Shown: in pieces, positions 39,927-47,790 of the stretch
Layout: every line of letters begins with the position of its first letter
How positions within the stretch are numbered: position 1 is the stretch's first letter
Assembly: GCF_002732165.1 (NCBI RefSeq)
Contig: NZ_MRZO01000001.1
Location: 1-64,000 of the forward strand
Length of the DNA stretch: 64,000 nucleotides
Reading direction: 5' to 3'
DNA from: Staphylococcus xylosus
GTDB taxonomy: Bacteria; Bacillota; Bacilli; Staphylococcales; Staphylococcaceae
The notes under the pieces: generated by a model
What the model was told of the DNA's origin: nothing
Database searches by the model: none
What the model saw: only the letters and a program-made list of their open reading frames with translations
Position numbers and translations under genes: made by a program

Positions 39927-40850
39927 ATGACAAAAACGATAGGTCTATTAGTAATGGCTTATGGTACACCATATAAAGAAAGTGACATTGAACCATATTA
40001 CACTGATATTAGACGTGGTAAAAAGCCATCTGATGCAGAATTACAAGATTTAAAAGATAGATACCAATTTATAGGAGGACTATCTCCTTTAGCAGGTACG
40101 ACAAATAGACAAGCTGAAGCTTTACTAGACGCGCTCAATGAAGCATATGATGATGTGCAATTTAAACTTTATATAGGATTGAAACACATCTCTCCATATA
40201 TAGAAGATGCAGTACAATCAATGCATGAAGATGGTATAGATGAGGCAGTTACCGTTGTGTTAGCGCCACACTACTCAAGTTTTTCAGTGGGATCTTATAA
40301 TACACGTGCTCAAAAAGAAGCAGATAAATTCGGTATACAATTTAAACATGTAGCGCATTATTATCAACAGCCTAAATTTATACAATACTGGACTGAAAAA
40401 ATTAATGAAACACTAACAAAAATTCCACGCGAAGAGCATGATGAAACTGTATTAGTAGTATCGGCTCATAGCTTACCTAAAGGACTGATTGAGAAAAATA
40501 ATGATCCTTATCCGAATGAATTACATCATACTGCACAATTATTAGAGGAGCAATCTGATATCATTCATGTGGCAGAAGGATGGCAATCGGAAGGTAACAC
40601 GGGTACGCCGTGGTTAGGGCCAGATGTTCAAGATTTGACGAGATCTTTGTATGAAACACACGGATATAAGCATTTCATATATACACCTGTAGGATTTGTT
40701 TGTGAACATTTAGAAGTATTGTTTGATAACGATTATGAATGTAAAGTGGTTTGTGATGAACTAGGAGTAAATTATTACCGACCTTCAATGCCTAATACGG
40801 ATCCATTGTTTATCGGTGCAATCGTTGATGAAGTTAAAAATGTTTATTAA
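39927..40850 (+). CDS. hemH: Coproporphyrin III ferrochelatase (CpfC, formerly HemH)
   Basis: A 307-residue chelatase. In Gram-positive bacteria it inserts iron into coproporphyrin III rather than protoporphyrin. VMAYGTPYKESDIEPYYTDI starts the chain, VLAPHYSS holds the metal-site histidine (about residue 182 region GFTAHSLP-type: VVSAHSLPKGLI), and FVCEHLEVLFDND holds the conserved Glu. It is a soluble protein. It lies 85 bp after hemE and 17 bp before hemY. Confidence 0.96.
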   Translation: MTKTIGLLVMAYGTPYKESDIEPYYTDIRRGKKPSDAELQDLKDRYQFIGGLSPLAGTTNRQAEALLDALNEAYDDVQFKLYIGLKHISPYIEDAVQSMHEDGIDEAVTVVLAPHYSSFSVGSYNTRAQKEADKFGIQFKHVAHYYQQPKFIQYWTEKINETLTKIPREEHDETVLVVSAHSLPKGLIEKNNDPYPNELHHTAQLLEEQSDIIHVAEGWQSEGNTGTPWLGPDVQDLTRSLYETHGYKHFIYTPVGFVCEHLEVLFDNDYECKVVCDELGVNYYRPSMPNTDPLFIGAIVDEVKNVY

Positions 40851-40867
40851 AGGAAGCGTGAATTAAT

Positions 40868-42262
40868 TTGGGTAAAAGTATCGCAATAATTGGTGCTGGT
40901 ATTACAGGATTATCTAGTGCTTATTTTATAAAAAAATTACGTCCCGATGTAGATGTAACTATATACGAATCTTCTAATAGAACTGGTGGAAAAATCCAAA
41001 CATATAGGAAAGATGGTTATACTATTGAGTTAGGCCCAGAATCTTATTTAGGTCGCAAACAAATTATGACTGATATTGCTCAAGAGATTGGTTTAGAAAA
41101 TGACTTGATTACTAATCAAACTGGACAGTCTTATATCTATGCAAAGAATAAATTGTTTCCAATACCTGGTGGGTCTATACTAGGCGTGCCAACAGATATA
41201 AAACCCTTTTTAAAGACAAAGTTAATCTCTCCTAAAGGAAAATTGCGTGCTGGATTAGATTTATTTAGAAAGCCGACAGAAATGGATGAAGACATTTCAG
41301 TAGGCGCATTTTTCCGAGAACGTTTGGGTGATGAGGTACTAGAAAATCTAATTGAGCCTTTAATGGGTGGTATTTATGGTACAAATATTGATGATTTAAG
41401 TTTAATGAGTACTTTTCCAGAGTTTAAGCATAGAGAAGAACAATTTGGTAGCTTGATTAAAGGCATGAGATATGAAAAAATACAGCGCCAAAAGCAGCGT
41501 CAATTATACCCAGGTGCGCCCAAGGGACAATTTAAACAGTTTAAACATGGACTTAGTTCATTTATAGAATATTTGACTGAATACGTTGTCAATCAAGGCG
41601 TTGAAATTAAATATCAAACGCCAATTAAAGATATCATAACTTCACAAAATAATTATGAAGTTATCAGTGGAGAAAATAAAGTTACTCACGACAGTGTGTT
41701 AGTGACTACACCACATCAAACATTTATGCAATGGTTTGGTAATGATCCTGCCTTTGATTATTTTGATTCTATGGATTGTACCACAGTAGCCACTGTTGTA
41801 TTAGCCTTTGACGAAAAAAATATTGAAAACACATACGATGGTACTGGATTTGTTATTGCCCGTACAAGTGAAACCGACATAACAGCTTGTACATGGACAA
41901 GTAAGAAATGGCCATTTACGACACCTGCAGGCAAAGTACTTCTACGTGCCTATGTAGGTAAACCTAATGACACAGTTGTAGATAATCATACAGATGAAGA
42001 ATTAGTTAATATTGTTAAAAAAGATTTGAGCCAAATGATGACTTTCAAAGGGTCTCCAGACTTTAGCATTGTGAATAGGCTACCTAAAAGTATGCCACAA
42101 TACCATGTTGGTCATATAAATAAAATTAGATCAATACAAACACATATTAAACAAAACTATCCAAAACTACGTATCACAGGTGCGTCTTTTGAAGCGGTAG
42201 GTTTACCTGATTGTATTCAACAAGGTAAAAATGCTGTAGAAGAGTTATTAGCAGAATTATAA
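40868..42262 (+). CDS. hemY: Coproporphyrinogen III oxidase (CgoX, formerly HemY)
   Basis: A 464-residue FAD flavoprotein that oxidises coproporphyrinogen III to coproporphyrin III, feeding CpfC. The Rossmann FAD motif is IAIIGAGITGLSSAY (residues 4-18), with ELGPESYLGRK nearby. The C-terminal GASFEAVGLPDCIQQG is the second FAD contact of the family. The start is TTG at 40868 after AAAGGAAG. This completes the coproporphyrin-dependent branch in one operon; a terminator follows at 42282. Confidence 0.96.
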   Translation: MGKSIAIIGAGITGLSSAYFIKKLRPDVDVTIYESSNRTGGKIQTYRKDGYTIELGPESYLGRKQIMTDIAQEIGLENDLITNQTGQSYIYAKNKLFPIPGGSILGVPTDIKPFLKTKLISPKGKLRAGLDLFRKPTEMDEDISVGAFFRERLGDEVLENLIEPLMGGIYGTNIDDLSLMSTFPEFKHREEQFGSLIKGMRYEKIQRQKQRQLYPGAPKGQFKQFKHGLSSFIEYLTEYVVNQGVEIKYQTPIKDIITSQNNYEVISGENKVTHDSVLVTTPHQTFMQWFGNDPAFDYFDSMDCTTVATVVLAFDEKNIENTYDGTGFVIARTSETDITACTWTSKKWPFTTPAGKVLLRAYVGKPNDTVVDNHTDEELVNIVKKDLSQMMTFKGSPDFSIVNRLPKSMPQYHVGHINKIRSIQTHIKQNYPKLRITGASFEAVGLPDCIQQGKNAVEELLAEL

Positions 42263-42281
42263 TAATTTAATAAACACAATT

Positions 42282-42316
42282 AACCATATCATCTATATAG
42301 ATGATATGGTTTTTTA
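42282..42316 (+). terminator. Terminator of hemEHY
   Basis: AACCATATCATC-tatata-GATGATATGGTT hairpin followed by TTTT. Confidence 0.92.
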
Positions 42317-42427
42317 ATTAAGACTATTAGATTCTTTATAATAGAGAAGAATCTATGAGATAATGAAACAGTTGTAAAGTTAATATGATATATAGCAAAT
42401 GTGATTCAAATAAAGTGGGGGATATTT

Positions 42428-42985
42428 ATGACTGATATCGTAATAGTACATTCAAAATATGGAGATGCATCAAATCATTGGTATGATTGGCTCGCAAATA
42501 ACCTTACATTAGAAGGTTATGATGTAACATTATTTAATTTACCTTATGAAAAAGATAGCAAAATTGAAAAATGGGTAAGTGAAATGAAGAAACAAATTCA
42601 AATTAATAAATATGAAACTTATTTTGTTACACATGGCTTTGGTACTTTAGCATCATTAAAATTTATTGAAGAAGTGGATGTAGATTATATAGAAGGTTTT
42701 TTCAGTATTTCAGGATTTATGGAAGATGCTCAAGTGCCGAATGAATTAGCTCACACAGAAAGCTTTCAAGTCGATTATGAACAAGTTAAAGGTAAAGTAG
42801 AATCTTTTTATGGTTTGTGCGCTAAAGATGATAAATGTATATCATATGAAGAAACTAAAAGGTTAATGGATACATTAGGTGGCAAATGTAAGGTGACTGA
42901 ATATGGGGGACATTTTATGGAAGATGATGGATTTACAACATTTACAAGATTGCAAAGTAAAATGCAAGGTATTATGAGTCAATAA
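42428..42985 (+). CDS. RBBP9/YdeN-like alpha/beta-hydrolase-fold protein
   Basis: A 185-residue protein. The N-terminal VIVHSKYGDASNHWYDWL matches the RBBP9/YdeN hydrolase family, and the C-terminal YGGHFMEDDG holds the expected catalytic His. The nucleophile elbow, normally G-H-S-x-G, reads VTHGFGT, with Gly70 where Ser is expected. Serine-hydrolase activity is therefore doubtful. The start is ATG at 42428 after GTGGGGGA; an upstream ATG at 42401 would give nine more residues but lacks a site. No other gene lies between it and the tRNA cluster. Confidence 0.75.
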   Translation: MTDIVIVHSKYGDASNHWYDWLANNLTLEGYDVTLFNLPYEKDSKIEKWVSEMKKQIQINKYETYFVTHGFGTLASLKFIEEVDVDYIEGFFSISGFMEDAQVPNELAHTESFQVDYEQVKGKVESFYGLCAKDDKCISYEETKRLMDTLGGKCKVTEYGGHFMEDDGFTTFTRLQSKMQGIMSQ

Positions 42986-43303
42986 ATAACAATTTTAAAT
43001 AGAGTTATCTAGGTTGAAGGTCTTTATCTATTGAACTATTGTTACACTTTTTGATTGAGAAAATATCTAAAAACTGTAAATAAATGGGTGAAGGCACTAA
43101 TTATTTGTATAAAAAGGAAACTAAAATTAAAATAATATTATTATAAACCATTTTTACACAAATTAGTTTTTGAAATCCATTGACTAAACCGTAAAATCTT
43201 TATATACTAAGTTAGTCTTATTTGATAGGTGATGTGCGAACAGCCACTATCACACTTAGTTTTAAATTTGATTAAGCCAATGTAAATTAATTTTAAAAAA
43301 ACG

Positions 43304-43333
43304 TTGACATTAAGTTAACATTTATGGTATATT
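43304..43333 (+). promoter_or_regulatory. Promoter of second tRNA cluster
   Basis: TTGACA (43304-43309), an 18-bp spacer and TATATT (43328-43333), about 30 bp upstream of tRNA-fMet. The rest of the 377-bp gap 42986-43362 is AT-rich and shows nothing else. Confidence 0.75.
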
Positions 43334-43362
43334 TAATTGGTAGTCGTCATTAATAATATTAA

Positions 43363-43436
<74 letters not shown>

Positions 43437-43445
43437 TTTTTAAAA

Positions 43446-43521
43446 GGTCCCGTAGTGTAGCGGTTAACACGCCTGCCTGTCACGCAGGAGATCGTGGGTT
43501 CGAATCCCATCGGGACCGCCA
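43446..43521 (+). tRNA. tRNA-Asp (GTC)
   Basis: Acceptor GGTCCCG pairs with CGGGACC, anticodon GTC lies at 43479-43481, and CCA is encoded. Confidence 0.96.
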
Positions 43522-43532
43522 TTTTTAATTAT

Positions 43533-43605
43533 GGTTCAGTAGCTCAGTTGGTAGAGCAATGGATTGAAGCTCCATGTGTCGGCAGTTCGATTCTGTCCTG
43601 AACCA
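43533..43605 (+). tRNA. tRNA-Phe (GAA)
   Basis: Identical to 25-97, including flanks on the 5' side. Anticodon GAA. Confidence 0.96.
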
Positions 43606-43624
43606 TTCTTTCTATTTTTACTTT

Positions 43625-43698
43625 GGCGGTTGTGGCGAAGTGGTTAACGCATCGGATTGTGGTTCCGACACTCGTGGGTTCGATTCCCATCATCCGCC
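43625..43698 (+). tRNA. tRNA-His (GTG)
   Basis: Identical to 367-440. Extra 5' G paired with discriminator C. Confidence 0.96.
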
Positions 43699-43714
43699 CC
43701 ATAATCGTTGAAAT

Positions 43715-43788
43715 GCGGGTGTAGTTTAATGGCAAAACCTCAGCCTTCCAAGCTGATGTTGTGGGTTCGATTCCCATCACCCGCTCCA
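43715..43788 (+). tRNA. tRNA-Gly (TCC), canonical elongator type
   Basis: Acceptor GCGGGTG pairs with CACCCGC and CCA is encoded. The T loop is the normal TTCGATT and anticodon TCC lies at 43747-43749. This contrasts with the four loop-altered tRNA-Gly genes at 614-958. Confidence 0.96.
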
Positions 43789-43798
43789 TTAAAATTAT

Positions 43799-43873
43799 TC
43801 CACAGTAGCTCAGTGGTAGAGCTATCGGCTGTTAACCGATCGGTCGTAGGTTCGAGTCCTACCTGTGGAGCCA
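43799..43873 (+). tRNA. tRNA-Asn (GTT)
   Basis: Acceptor TCCACAG pairs with CTGTGGA, anticodon GTT lies at 43831-43833, and CCA is encoded. Confidence 0.96.
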
Positions 43874-43874
43874 T

Positions 43875-43946
43875 GGCCCCGTGGTCAAGCGGTTAAGACA
43901 CCGCCCTTTCACGGCGGTAACACGGGTTCGAGTCCCGTCGGGGTCA
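43875..43946 (+). tRNA. tRNA-Glu (TTC)
   Basis: Acceptor GGCCCCG pairs with CGGGGTC (one G-T pair) and anticodon TTC lies at 43908-43910. It starts 1 base after tRNA-Asn. Confidence 0.95.
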
Positions 43947-43951
43947 TACAA

Positions 43952-43981
43952 ACAGAAGTGAATTATCGCTTCTGTTTTTTT
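43952..43981 (+). terminator. Terminator between tRNA-Glu and tRNA-Ser
   Basis: ACAGAAG-tgaattatcg-CTTCTGT with seven T. It sits inside the cluster, so tRNA-Ser depends on read-through or its own start. Confidence 0.85.
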
Positions 43982-43985
43982 ATAT

Positions 43986-44074
43986 GGAGAGTTGTCCGAG
44001 TTGGTCGAAGGAGCACGCCTGGAAAGTGTGTAGGCGCCACAAGCGTCTCGAGGGTTCGAATCCCTCACTCTCCG
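43986..44074 (+). tRNA. tRNA-Ser (GGA)
   Basis: Class II tRNA with anticodon GGA at 44021-44023. Acceptor GGAGAGT pairs with ACTCTCC. The last 19 bases belong to a prophage attachment core that is repeated at 48383. Confidence 0.96.
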
Positions 44075-44088
44075 TTAATTACATAATT
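44056..44088 (+). repeat. attL: 33-bp direct repeat at tRNA-Ser
   Basis: Begins TCGAATCCCTCACTCTCCG and continues for 33 bp. It matches 48383-48415 without mismatch and restores the 3' end of tRNA-Ser. Confidence 0.92.
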
Positions 44089-44101
44089 AAAGATTTCTTA
44101 A

Positions 44102-44140
44102 AACATCGAAAGCCTTGATATTATAGGTTTCGATGTTTTT
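44102..44140 (+). terminator. Terminator following tRNA-Ser (element copy)
   Basis: AACATCGAAA pairs with TTTCGATGTT, T-rich tail. A diverged version follows attR at 48430, so the element brought its own replacement of the tRNA-Ser terminator. Confidence 0.85.
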
Positions 44141-44163
44141 GTTTTACATAGACTTTTATAAAA

Positions 44164-44217
44164 CATGTCATCCGCATGTCAAAATGGCGTAAAAAAATAA
44201 TAAAACCATGTCAAAAT
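44164..44217. repeat. Short direct repeats near attL, candidate integrase arm sites
   Basis: CATGTCAAAAT occurs at 44175-44185 and 44207-44217, and CATGTCA at 44164-44170. Such repeats flanking att cores commonly bind the integrase N-terminal domain. Confidence 0.45.
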
Positions 44218-44246
44218 TAAGGTTTCGTTGACATAAAATCTCTGTA

Positions 44247-44936
44247 TCACATGTGGCGCAAGGCTTCTAGCCTCTTTGTTTCTTCTTGTTTTTGACTTTC
44301 TTCTAATAAATGACTATATGTCGATAGGGTAGTTGTTATATCTGCATGCCCTAATCTTTTTGAAATATAATATATTGATATGCCTTCGTGAATTAACATT
44401 GAACAGTGTGTATGACGTATGGAATGCAATGTATAATTACCTATTCTATTATTTAAGCAGAAACGTTGTAGCACTTTAGAAACTGCATTATGTGTAATTA
44501 ACGATGCACCAGTTCTGAATATATCTCCATCTAAATTAATAGGGAAGTGGTTTAATACTTGTCTAACATGTTTTATATCTTCTCGTGATATTTTAATCAC
44601 ACGATCTGATGTAACATTTTTAGTACCTCTAATGTGAACAGTTTCGTTTTCTATATCGAAATCTTTGTATCTCATTTTCTGAATTTCGCTAAATCTAGCA
44701 CCAGTTACAATAGCTAAATATATAAAAAGGTAGGATAGCTGGTTTTGACTTTGTGCATATTCTTTTAACTTATAAAAGTATTCTAGTTGCATAAACTTAT
44801 CTTCCTCTGGTTGTTCTTTCACTGCACCTTTAATATTAACTTTGTAATATGACTCTAATATGTACTTTGTGCGTCCTAACTTTAAAGCAGCAGAAAAAAT
44901 TACATGGAATTGGTCAGGACGTTTTACAGCTAACAC
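44247..44936 (-). pseudogene. int: Phage tyrosine integrase, N-terminally truncated
   Basis: The open frame of 229 codons holds the complete catalytic domain of a tyrosine recombinase. The catalytic Arg is in TGARFSEIQKM (about residue 81), Lys in RGTKNVTSDR, the His-Arg pair in LHSIRHTHCSML, the second His in RLGHADITTTLSTYSH, whose Tyr is the nucleophile. Full phage integrases are about 390-400 residues; the arm-binding and most of the core-binding domain are missing. Roughly the first 15-20 codons (upstream of about 44880) are antisense to the endolysin fragment and not integrase. Its position beside attL fits the remnant. Confidence 0.85.
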
Positions 44937-45180
44937 AACGATTAAAGTAAGACGCAGTGCTGGATTAAAAGGTGAAGTTGTGGATAGTGGTTCATGGATT
45001 TATGCGAATGAATGGGTCGACTTTGTAAGCATAACTAAAAAGGATGGTTATTGGTGGATTAAATTTAAATATCCAACAAATCCAAGCGCTGGGTATTTCT
45101 ACTTAGCTGTATGTAAGATTACTGATAAAGATGAAAAAATAAAGAACGAAAAATATTTGGGTAGTATTAATTGGAGTTAG
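44860..45180 (+). pseudogene. Phage endolysin (amidase) fragment, C-terminal SH3b domain
   Basis: This 106-codon frame is the C-terminal wall-binding SH3_5 domain of a staphylococcal phage endolysin: WNWSGRFTANTTIKVRRSAG (from about 44905), VDFVSITKKDGYWWIKFKY and SAGYFYLAVCKITDK. The CHAP and amidase catalytic domains are absent. It runs head-on into the integrase fragment, overlapping it on the opposite strand, which marks the deletion junction. Codons before about 44880 are probably not endolysin. No ribosome-binding site is evident, so it is likely untranslated. Confidence 0.85.
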
Positions 45181-45271
45181 GTATATTAATAATTAAAAAA
45201 AGTATTGCGATTTTATATTTTGCAATATAAAATTATATTCATGGAGTTCCTCCAGAACTTCATTCCTTTTG

Positions 45272-45793
45272 AACCACTCTGCGGAGTGGTTATTAAATAA
45301 TGATTAATTATCAAAAATTAGGGAAGTAGTTCAAATAGTTATACTCCAATTTACCTATTTCCGTTAAATTATATGCACACCCCGTAAAGGTGTGTTTTTT
45401 ATTTATAATAATATAAAGAGAGTTTAGTTCTTTACAAAGCTAGATTATACTTTAAAAATACAACAATCCTCTTTAATATGTAAATATTATATAGGTTGAA
45501 AATTATAGAATATTCTGATAACATGTATTTTATCCACTACAATTATTAGCAATTTTAAATATCATATCTCTCTGACAGGCACTTATGTGTCTGTCTTTTT
45601 ATTTATGTGGTACAATCTATTTGTAAGTTGCCCCCTAGCAGCTTATACCTTGAATATATTTTTTCACAGCCATCCTTTTGGATGGTTTTTTTAAATTTAT
45701 AATGATATAATTTCATTAGTTTCTCAGACATAGAAACTTCCTTTGATAGTTTAGGTAATAGTTTAGACAGCCGTTAAATCGGTTGTTTTTTTA
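45272..45793 (+). other. Array of short hairpin/T-run units in the 45181-45954 gap
   Basis: Five hairpins lie in this gene-free stretch. Their positions and stems are: 45272-45291 (AACCACTC/GAGTGGTT); 45376-45400 (ACACC/GGTGT plus T6); 45573-45601 (GACAG-CAC/GTG-CTGTC plus T5); 45670-45692 (CCATCC/GGATGG plus T7); and 45767-45793 (ACAGCCG/CGGTTGT plus T7). After several of them an AT-rich TATAAT- or TACAAT-like box appears within 10-25 bp. The last three are 97 bp apart. They could be terminators of short transcripts. No open frame with a ribosome-binding site is seen. Confidence 0.55.
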
Positions 45794-45954
45794 TTTTATA
45801 ATAGATTATGCGTGATTATATTATAAAAGTATATACTCATGTGTTTGTTTTTTGATAGTTTACTTTTTAAAATATTATATATAGTAATTCAATCTTTTAT
45901 GTTATAATTAAATCCCTACTACTGTCTCCTAAAAATTAAAAAAGGAGATTTAAT

Positions 45955-46479
45955 ATGATAAATATTATTTCAGCAATTGGATCACTAGGAACTTTTATTA
46001 TGGCGTTATTTTATTTTGTATCGGTATCAGTTCAACTTTACCAAATGAAAATTAGTTTTATCCCAGCACTTGGTTTTAATCAAATCCTTTTAGAAAAAGA
46101 GGATAATAAAAATTTAAATTTAAGAAATACGACTTCAAATTCTGAAGAAAACGAAGATTATTTAAAGTTATATAACCTTGGTGGAGGAGCTGCTAAAAAT
46201 ATAACTGTCGAAGTTATATTAGGTAAAGATAATGTAATTCAGAAGAAATATATAAATATGTTACCTAGCAAAGAAAGCTATATGTTACCTATTAATAAAA
46301 CTGTATTCGATGAATTGGACGATACTATTCAAAATAATGGTTACGAATCAGATATGAATATTAGGCTAACATATTATCACAATGTGAGTAGAAAGAAACA
46401 AGAAGTATTATTAAAAGGTCATATTGATAGTTTTAATACTTATGAAAATAAAGATATATATGAATTACAATTTATATAA
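45955..46479 (+). CDS. Membrane-anchored hypothetical protein (phage cargo)
   Basis: A 174-residue protein. Residues 4-27 form one hydrophobic segment (SAIGSLGTFIMALFYFVSVS); the rest is a predicted beta-rich, soluble domain with LYNLGGGAAKNITVEVILG (about residue 73). The strong site AAAAGGAG precedes ATG. It lies in the right-end part of the phage remnant, where accessory genes usually sit. I do not recognise the family and propose no function; N-terminal anchor and beta-domain topology suggest a membrane-tethered cytosolic or surface domain. Confidence 0.65.
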   Translation: MINIISAIGSLGTFIMALFYFVSVSVQLYQMKISFIPALGFNQILLEKEDNKNLNLRNTTSNSEENEDYLKLYNLGGGAAKNITVEVILGKDNVIQKKYINMLPSKESYMLPINKTVFDELDDTIQNNGYESDMNIRLTYYHNVSRKKQEVLLKGHIDSFNTYENKDIYELQFI

Positions 46480-46566
46480 TTTTTTATTAATAATTAGTTT
46501 TCAATGAGAAAATTGGGGTATTTAATTATTAAGCGGCGTGGAACGCTTAACAAAGCGTAATAAATT

Positions 46567-46595
46567 AGCCTATCTGATTAGATAGGCTTTTTTTT
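46567..46595 (+). terminator. Terminator, convergent with small minus-strand gene
   Basis: AGCCTATCT-gatt-AGATAGGCT followed by T8, overlapping the stop of the minus-strand gene at 46594. Confidence 0.88.
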
Positions 46596-46773
46596 ATTTA
46601 TTTAAAAACTCATTGAGTATTGGGTTATTACTTTCTTTTTCAACAACCACTGATAGATCTTCGGTTACATCTTCTTTTATATTTATTACTTTTTCTTCGA
46701 TTAAACTTTCAACTCGATTAGCTACTTCTTTTGTATTCCAACCTATTTTTTCAATTTCTTTTTTGTAATCCAT
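46594..46773 (-). CDS. Small helical protein, 59 residues
   Basis: The frame MDYKKEIEKIGWNTKEVANR... to ...NPILNEFLNK is 59 codons, preceded by GAGGAGAATAC, a strong ribosome-binding site 5-8 bases before ATG. The protein is charged, probably all-helical, without cysteine or membrane segment. The only minus-strand gene in the cargo part of the remnant. Function unknown. Confidence 0.6.
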   Translation of the reverse strand: MDYKKEIEKIGWNTKEVANRVESLIEEKVINIKEDVTEDLSVVVEKESNNPILNEFLNK

Positions 46774-46846
46774 ATGTATTCTCCTCGATTGTCTGAATTT
46801 ATGTAACGATTAATTATAATTGATTTGAGGAAAAATAGATATTAAA

Positions 46847-47125
46847 TTGATTTATAAGAACAAGAGTTCTTTTAAATTCACGCAAGACCAAAATAAAATT
46901 CATAGACCGTCCTTAAGTGACCACCAATTAAATGATTTAAATGATAAGTTAATATTCAAAATGTACAATGATCCTAAAATTGAATTACGTTATTTTATCG
47001 ATGGATATTTTAAAACTAAAGAGGGTTGCATTCATAAAGTAGATGTTCACACACAAACACTACATTTATATGAAGAAACTGGTTTAAGTAAGGTTAATTT
47101 GTTAGATATTGTGGAGATAAAATAA
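46847..47125 (+). CDS. YolD-like protein
   Basis: A 92-residue protein with RPSLSDHQLNDLNDKL near the N-terminus and a C-terminal beta domain (IDGYFKTKEGCIHKVDVHTQ, then LLDIVEIK), which fits the YolD-like family. YolD proteins often accompany UmuC-type polymerases in Firmicutes and their phages, but no polymerase gene is present here. The start is TTG at 46847; the nearest GAGG is 16 bases upstream, so the start is uncertain. Probably a leftover of a phage or island module. Confidence 0.65.
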   Translation: MIYKNKSSFKFTQDQNKIHRPSLSDHQLNDLNDKLIFKMYNDPKIELRYFIDGYFKTKEGCIHKVDVHTQTLHLYEETGLSKVNLLDIVEIK

Positions 47126-47147
47126 ATAAAAAACTTTAAGAAAAGGA

Positions 47148-47176
47148 TTGTTATATGCCAACTGGCATGTTATAAT
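47148..47176 (+). promoter_or_regulatory. Promoter with inverted repeat in its spacer
   Basis: TTGTTA (47148-47153), a 17-bp spacer and TATAAT (47171-47176). ATGCCA-ac-TGGCAT (47155-47168) fills the spacer, a position where a bound repressor would block RNA polymerase. It drives the small genes 47199-47644, one of which encodes an HTH protein. Confidence 0.6.
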
Positions 47177-47198
47177 ATTATTATAAGGAGGTGAGGGA

Positions 47199-47291
47199 GT
47201 GAGGATAAAAATAAAAGCACCCAAAAGCTTTAAATTCTCGATAAAAGTCAATTTGGTCGTTGTACAATTCGAGATAGCTTTTGAGTACTAA
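47199..47291 (+). CDS. 30-residue basic peptide
   Basis: GTG start with GGAGGTGAGG directly upstream and a promoter 23 bp before it. The product MRIKIKAPKSFKFSIKVNLV... is basic and beta-prone, ending in FEIAFEY. A GAGGGG-ttcg-CCCCTC hairpin follows at 47298. It could be a small phage protein, a leader peptide or a toxin-like peptide; nothing in the sequence decides. Confidence 0.5.
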   Translation: MRIKIKAPKSFKFSIKVNLVVVQFEIAFEY

Positions 47292-47297
47292 ACAGAT

Positions 47298-47313
47298 GAG
47301 GGGTTCGCCCCTC
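47298..47313 (+). other. Stable GC tetraloop hairpin
   Basis: GAGGGG-ttcg-CCCCTC, a very stable UUCG-loop stem between the 30-residue peptide gene and the next small gene. The tail (TTCAATA) is too weak for a sure terminator, so partial attenuation or RNA protection is possible. Confidence 0.5.
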
Positions 47314-47350
47314 TTCAATATAAATATAACATAATCCTCATTCTAAATAA

Positions 47351-47464
47351 ATGAAACTATCTATTGATATTAGAAAAACAACAAAGAAAGAAAAAATTGA
47401 AGGTTTAATTGCTTGGTCGTTGTTCTTAATAACAATTATTGTATTAATTAAGTGGGTGTTTTAA
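47351..47464 (+). CDS. Single-span membrane peptide, 37 residues
   Basis: Frame MKLSIDIRKTTKKEKIEGLI followed by the hydrophobic stretch AWSLFLITIIVLIKWVF. A basic N-terminal half and one C-terminal membrane helix. The HTH gene starts immediately after its TAA. The ribosome-binding site is weak. It resembles short membrane peptides in staphylococcal phages; function unknown. Confidence 0.5.
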   Translation: MKLSIDIRKTTKKEKIEGLIAWSLFLITIIVLIKWVF

Positions 47465-47644
47465 ATGAAGAAAGAAATACAAAAATTATTGGATTCTGAT
47501 ATTTCATCTTATAAAATAGGCAAAGAAACTGGTGTGAGCAATTCTATAATACAAAGATTAAGAAAAGGTGAAAGAACAATCGGCAACCTAACATTAGATA
47601 CTGCAGAAAAACTATACGAATACGCAAAAGCCCATCTTAACTAA
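47465..47644 (+). CDS. Small HTH DNA-binding protein, 59 residues
   Basis: The sequence KEIQKLLDSDISSYKIGKET-GVSNSIIQRLRKGERTIGNL is a compact helix-turn-helix (residues about 14-40), similar to Cro-like proteins of staphylococcal phages. ATG follows the stop of the membrane peptide gene with no gap, so translation is probably coupled. It may act on the inverted repeat in the promoter at 47148; that is inference from proximity. A terminator overlaps its 3' end. Confidence 0.65.
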   Translation: MKKEIQKLLDSDISSYKIGKETGVSNSIIQRLRKGERTIGNLTLDTAEKLYEYAKAHLN

Positions 47645-47662
47645 TAGGTGGGCTTTATTTTT
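47627..47662 (+). terminator. Terminator of small phage operon
   Basis: AAAGCCCATC pairs with GGTGGGCTTT (one G-T pair) followed by ATTTTTT. Confidence 0.88.
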
Positions 47663-47790
47663 TATAAAGTTTTCATTTCAAAACATAATTTATTTTAAAA
47701 AATTGTTTGTCGAAAAATCGTAACAAATATATAATATTTTTATTCCCGTTTTGTGTTATTATATAAAAAAATAAATAGAGGTGATTAGAA

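Noticed and set aside
44860..45180. Intact lytic enzyme gene
   Set aside because: Only the SH3b wall-binding domain remains; both catalytic domains and the start region are missing.
45181..45954. Type I toxin-antitoxin locus in the hairpin-rich gap
   Set aside because: No short hydrophobic frame with a ribosome-binding site and no clear antisense promoter could be identified; kept only as a hairpin array.
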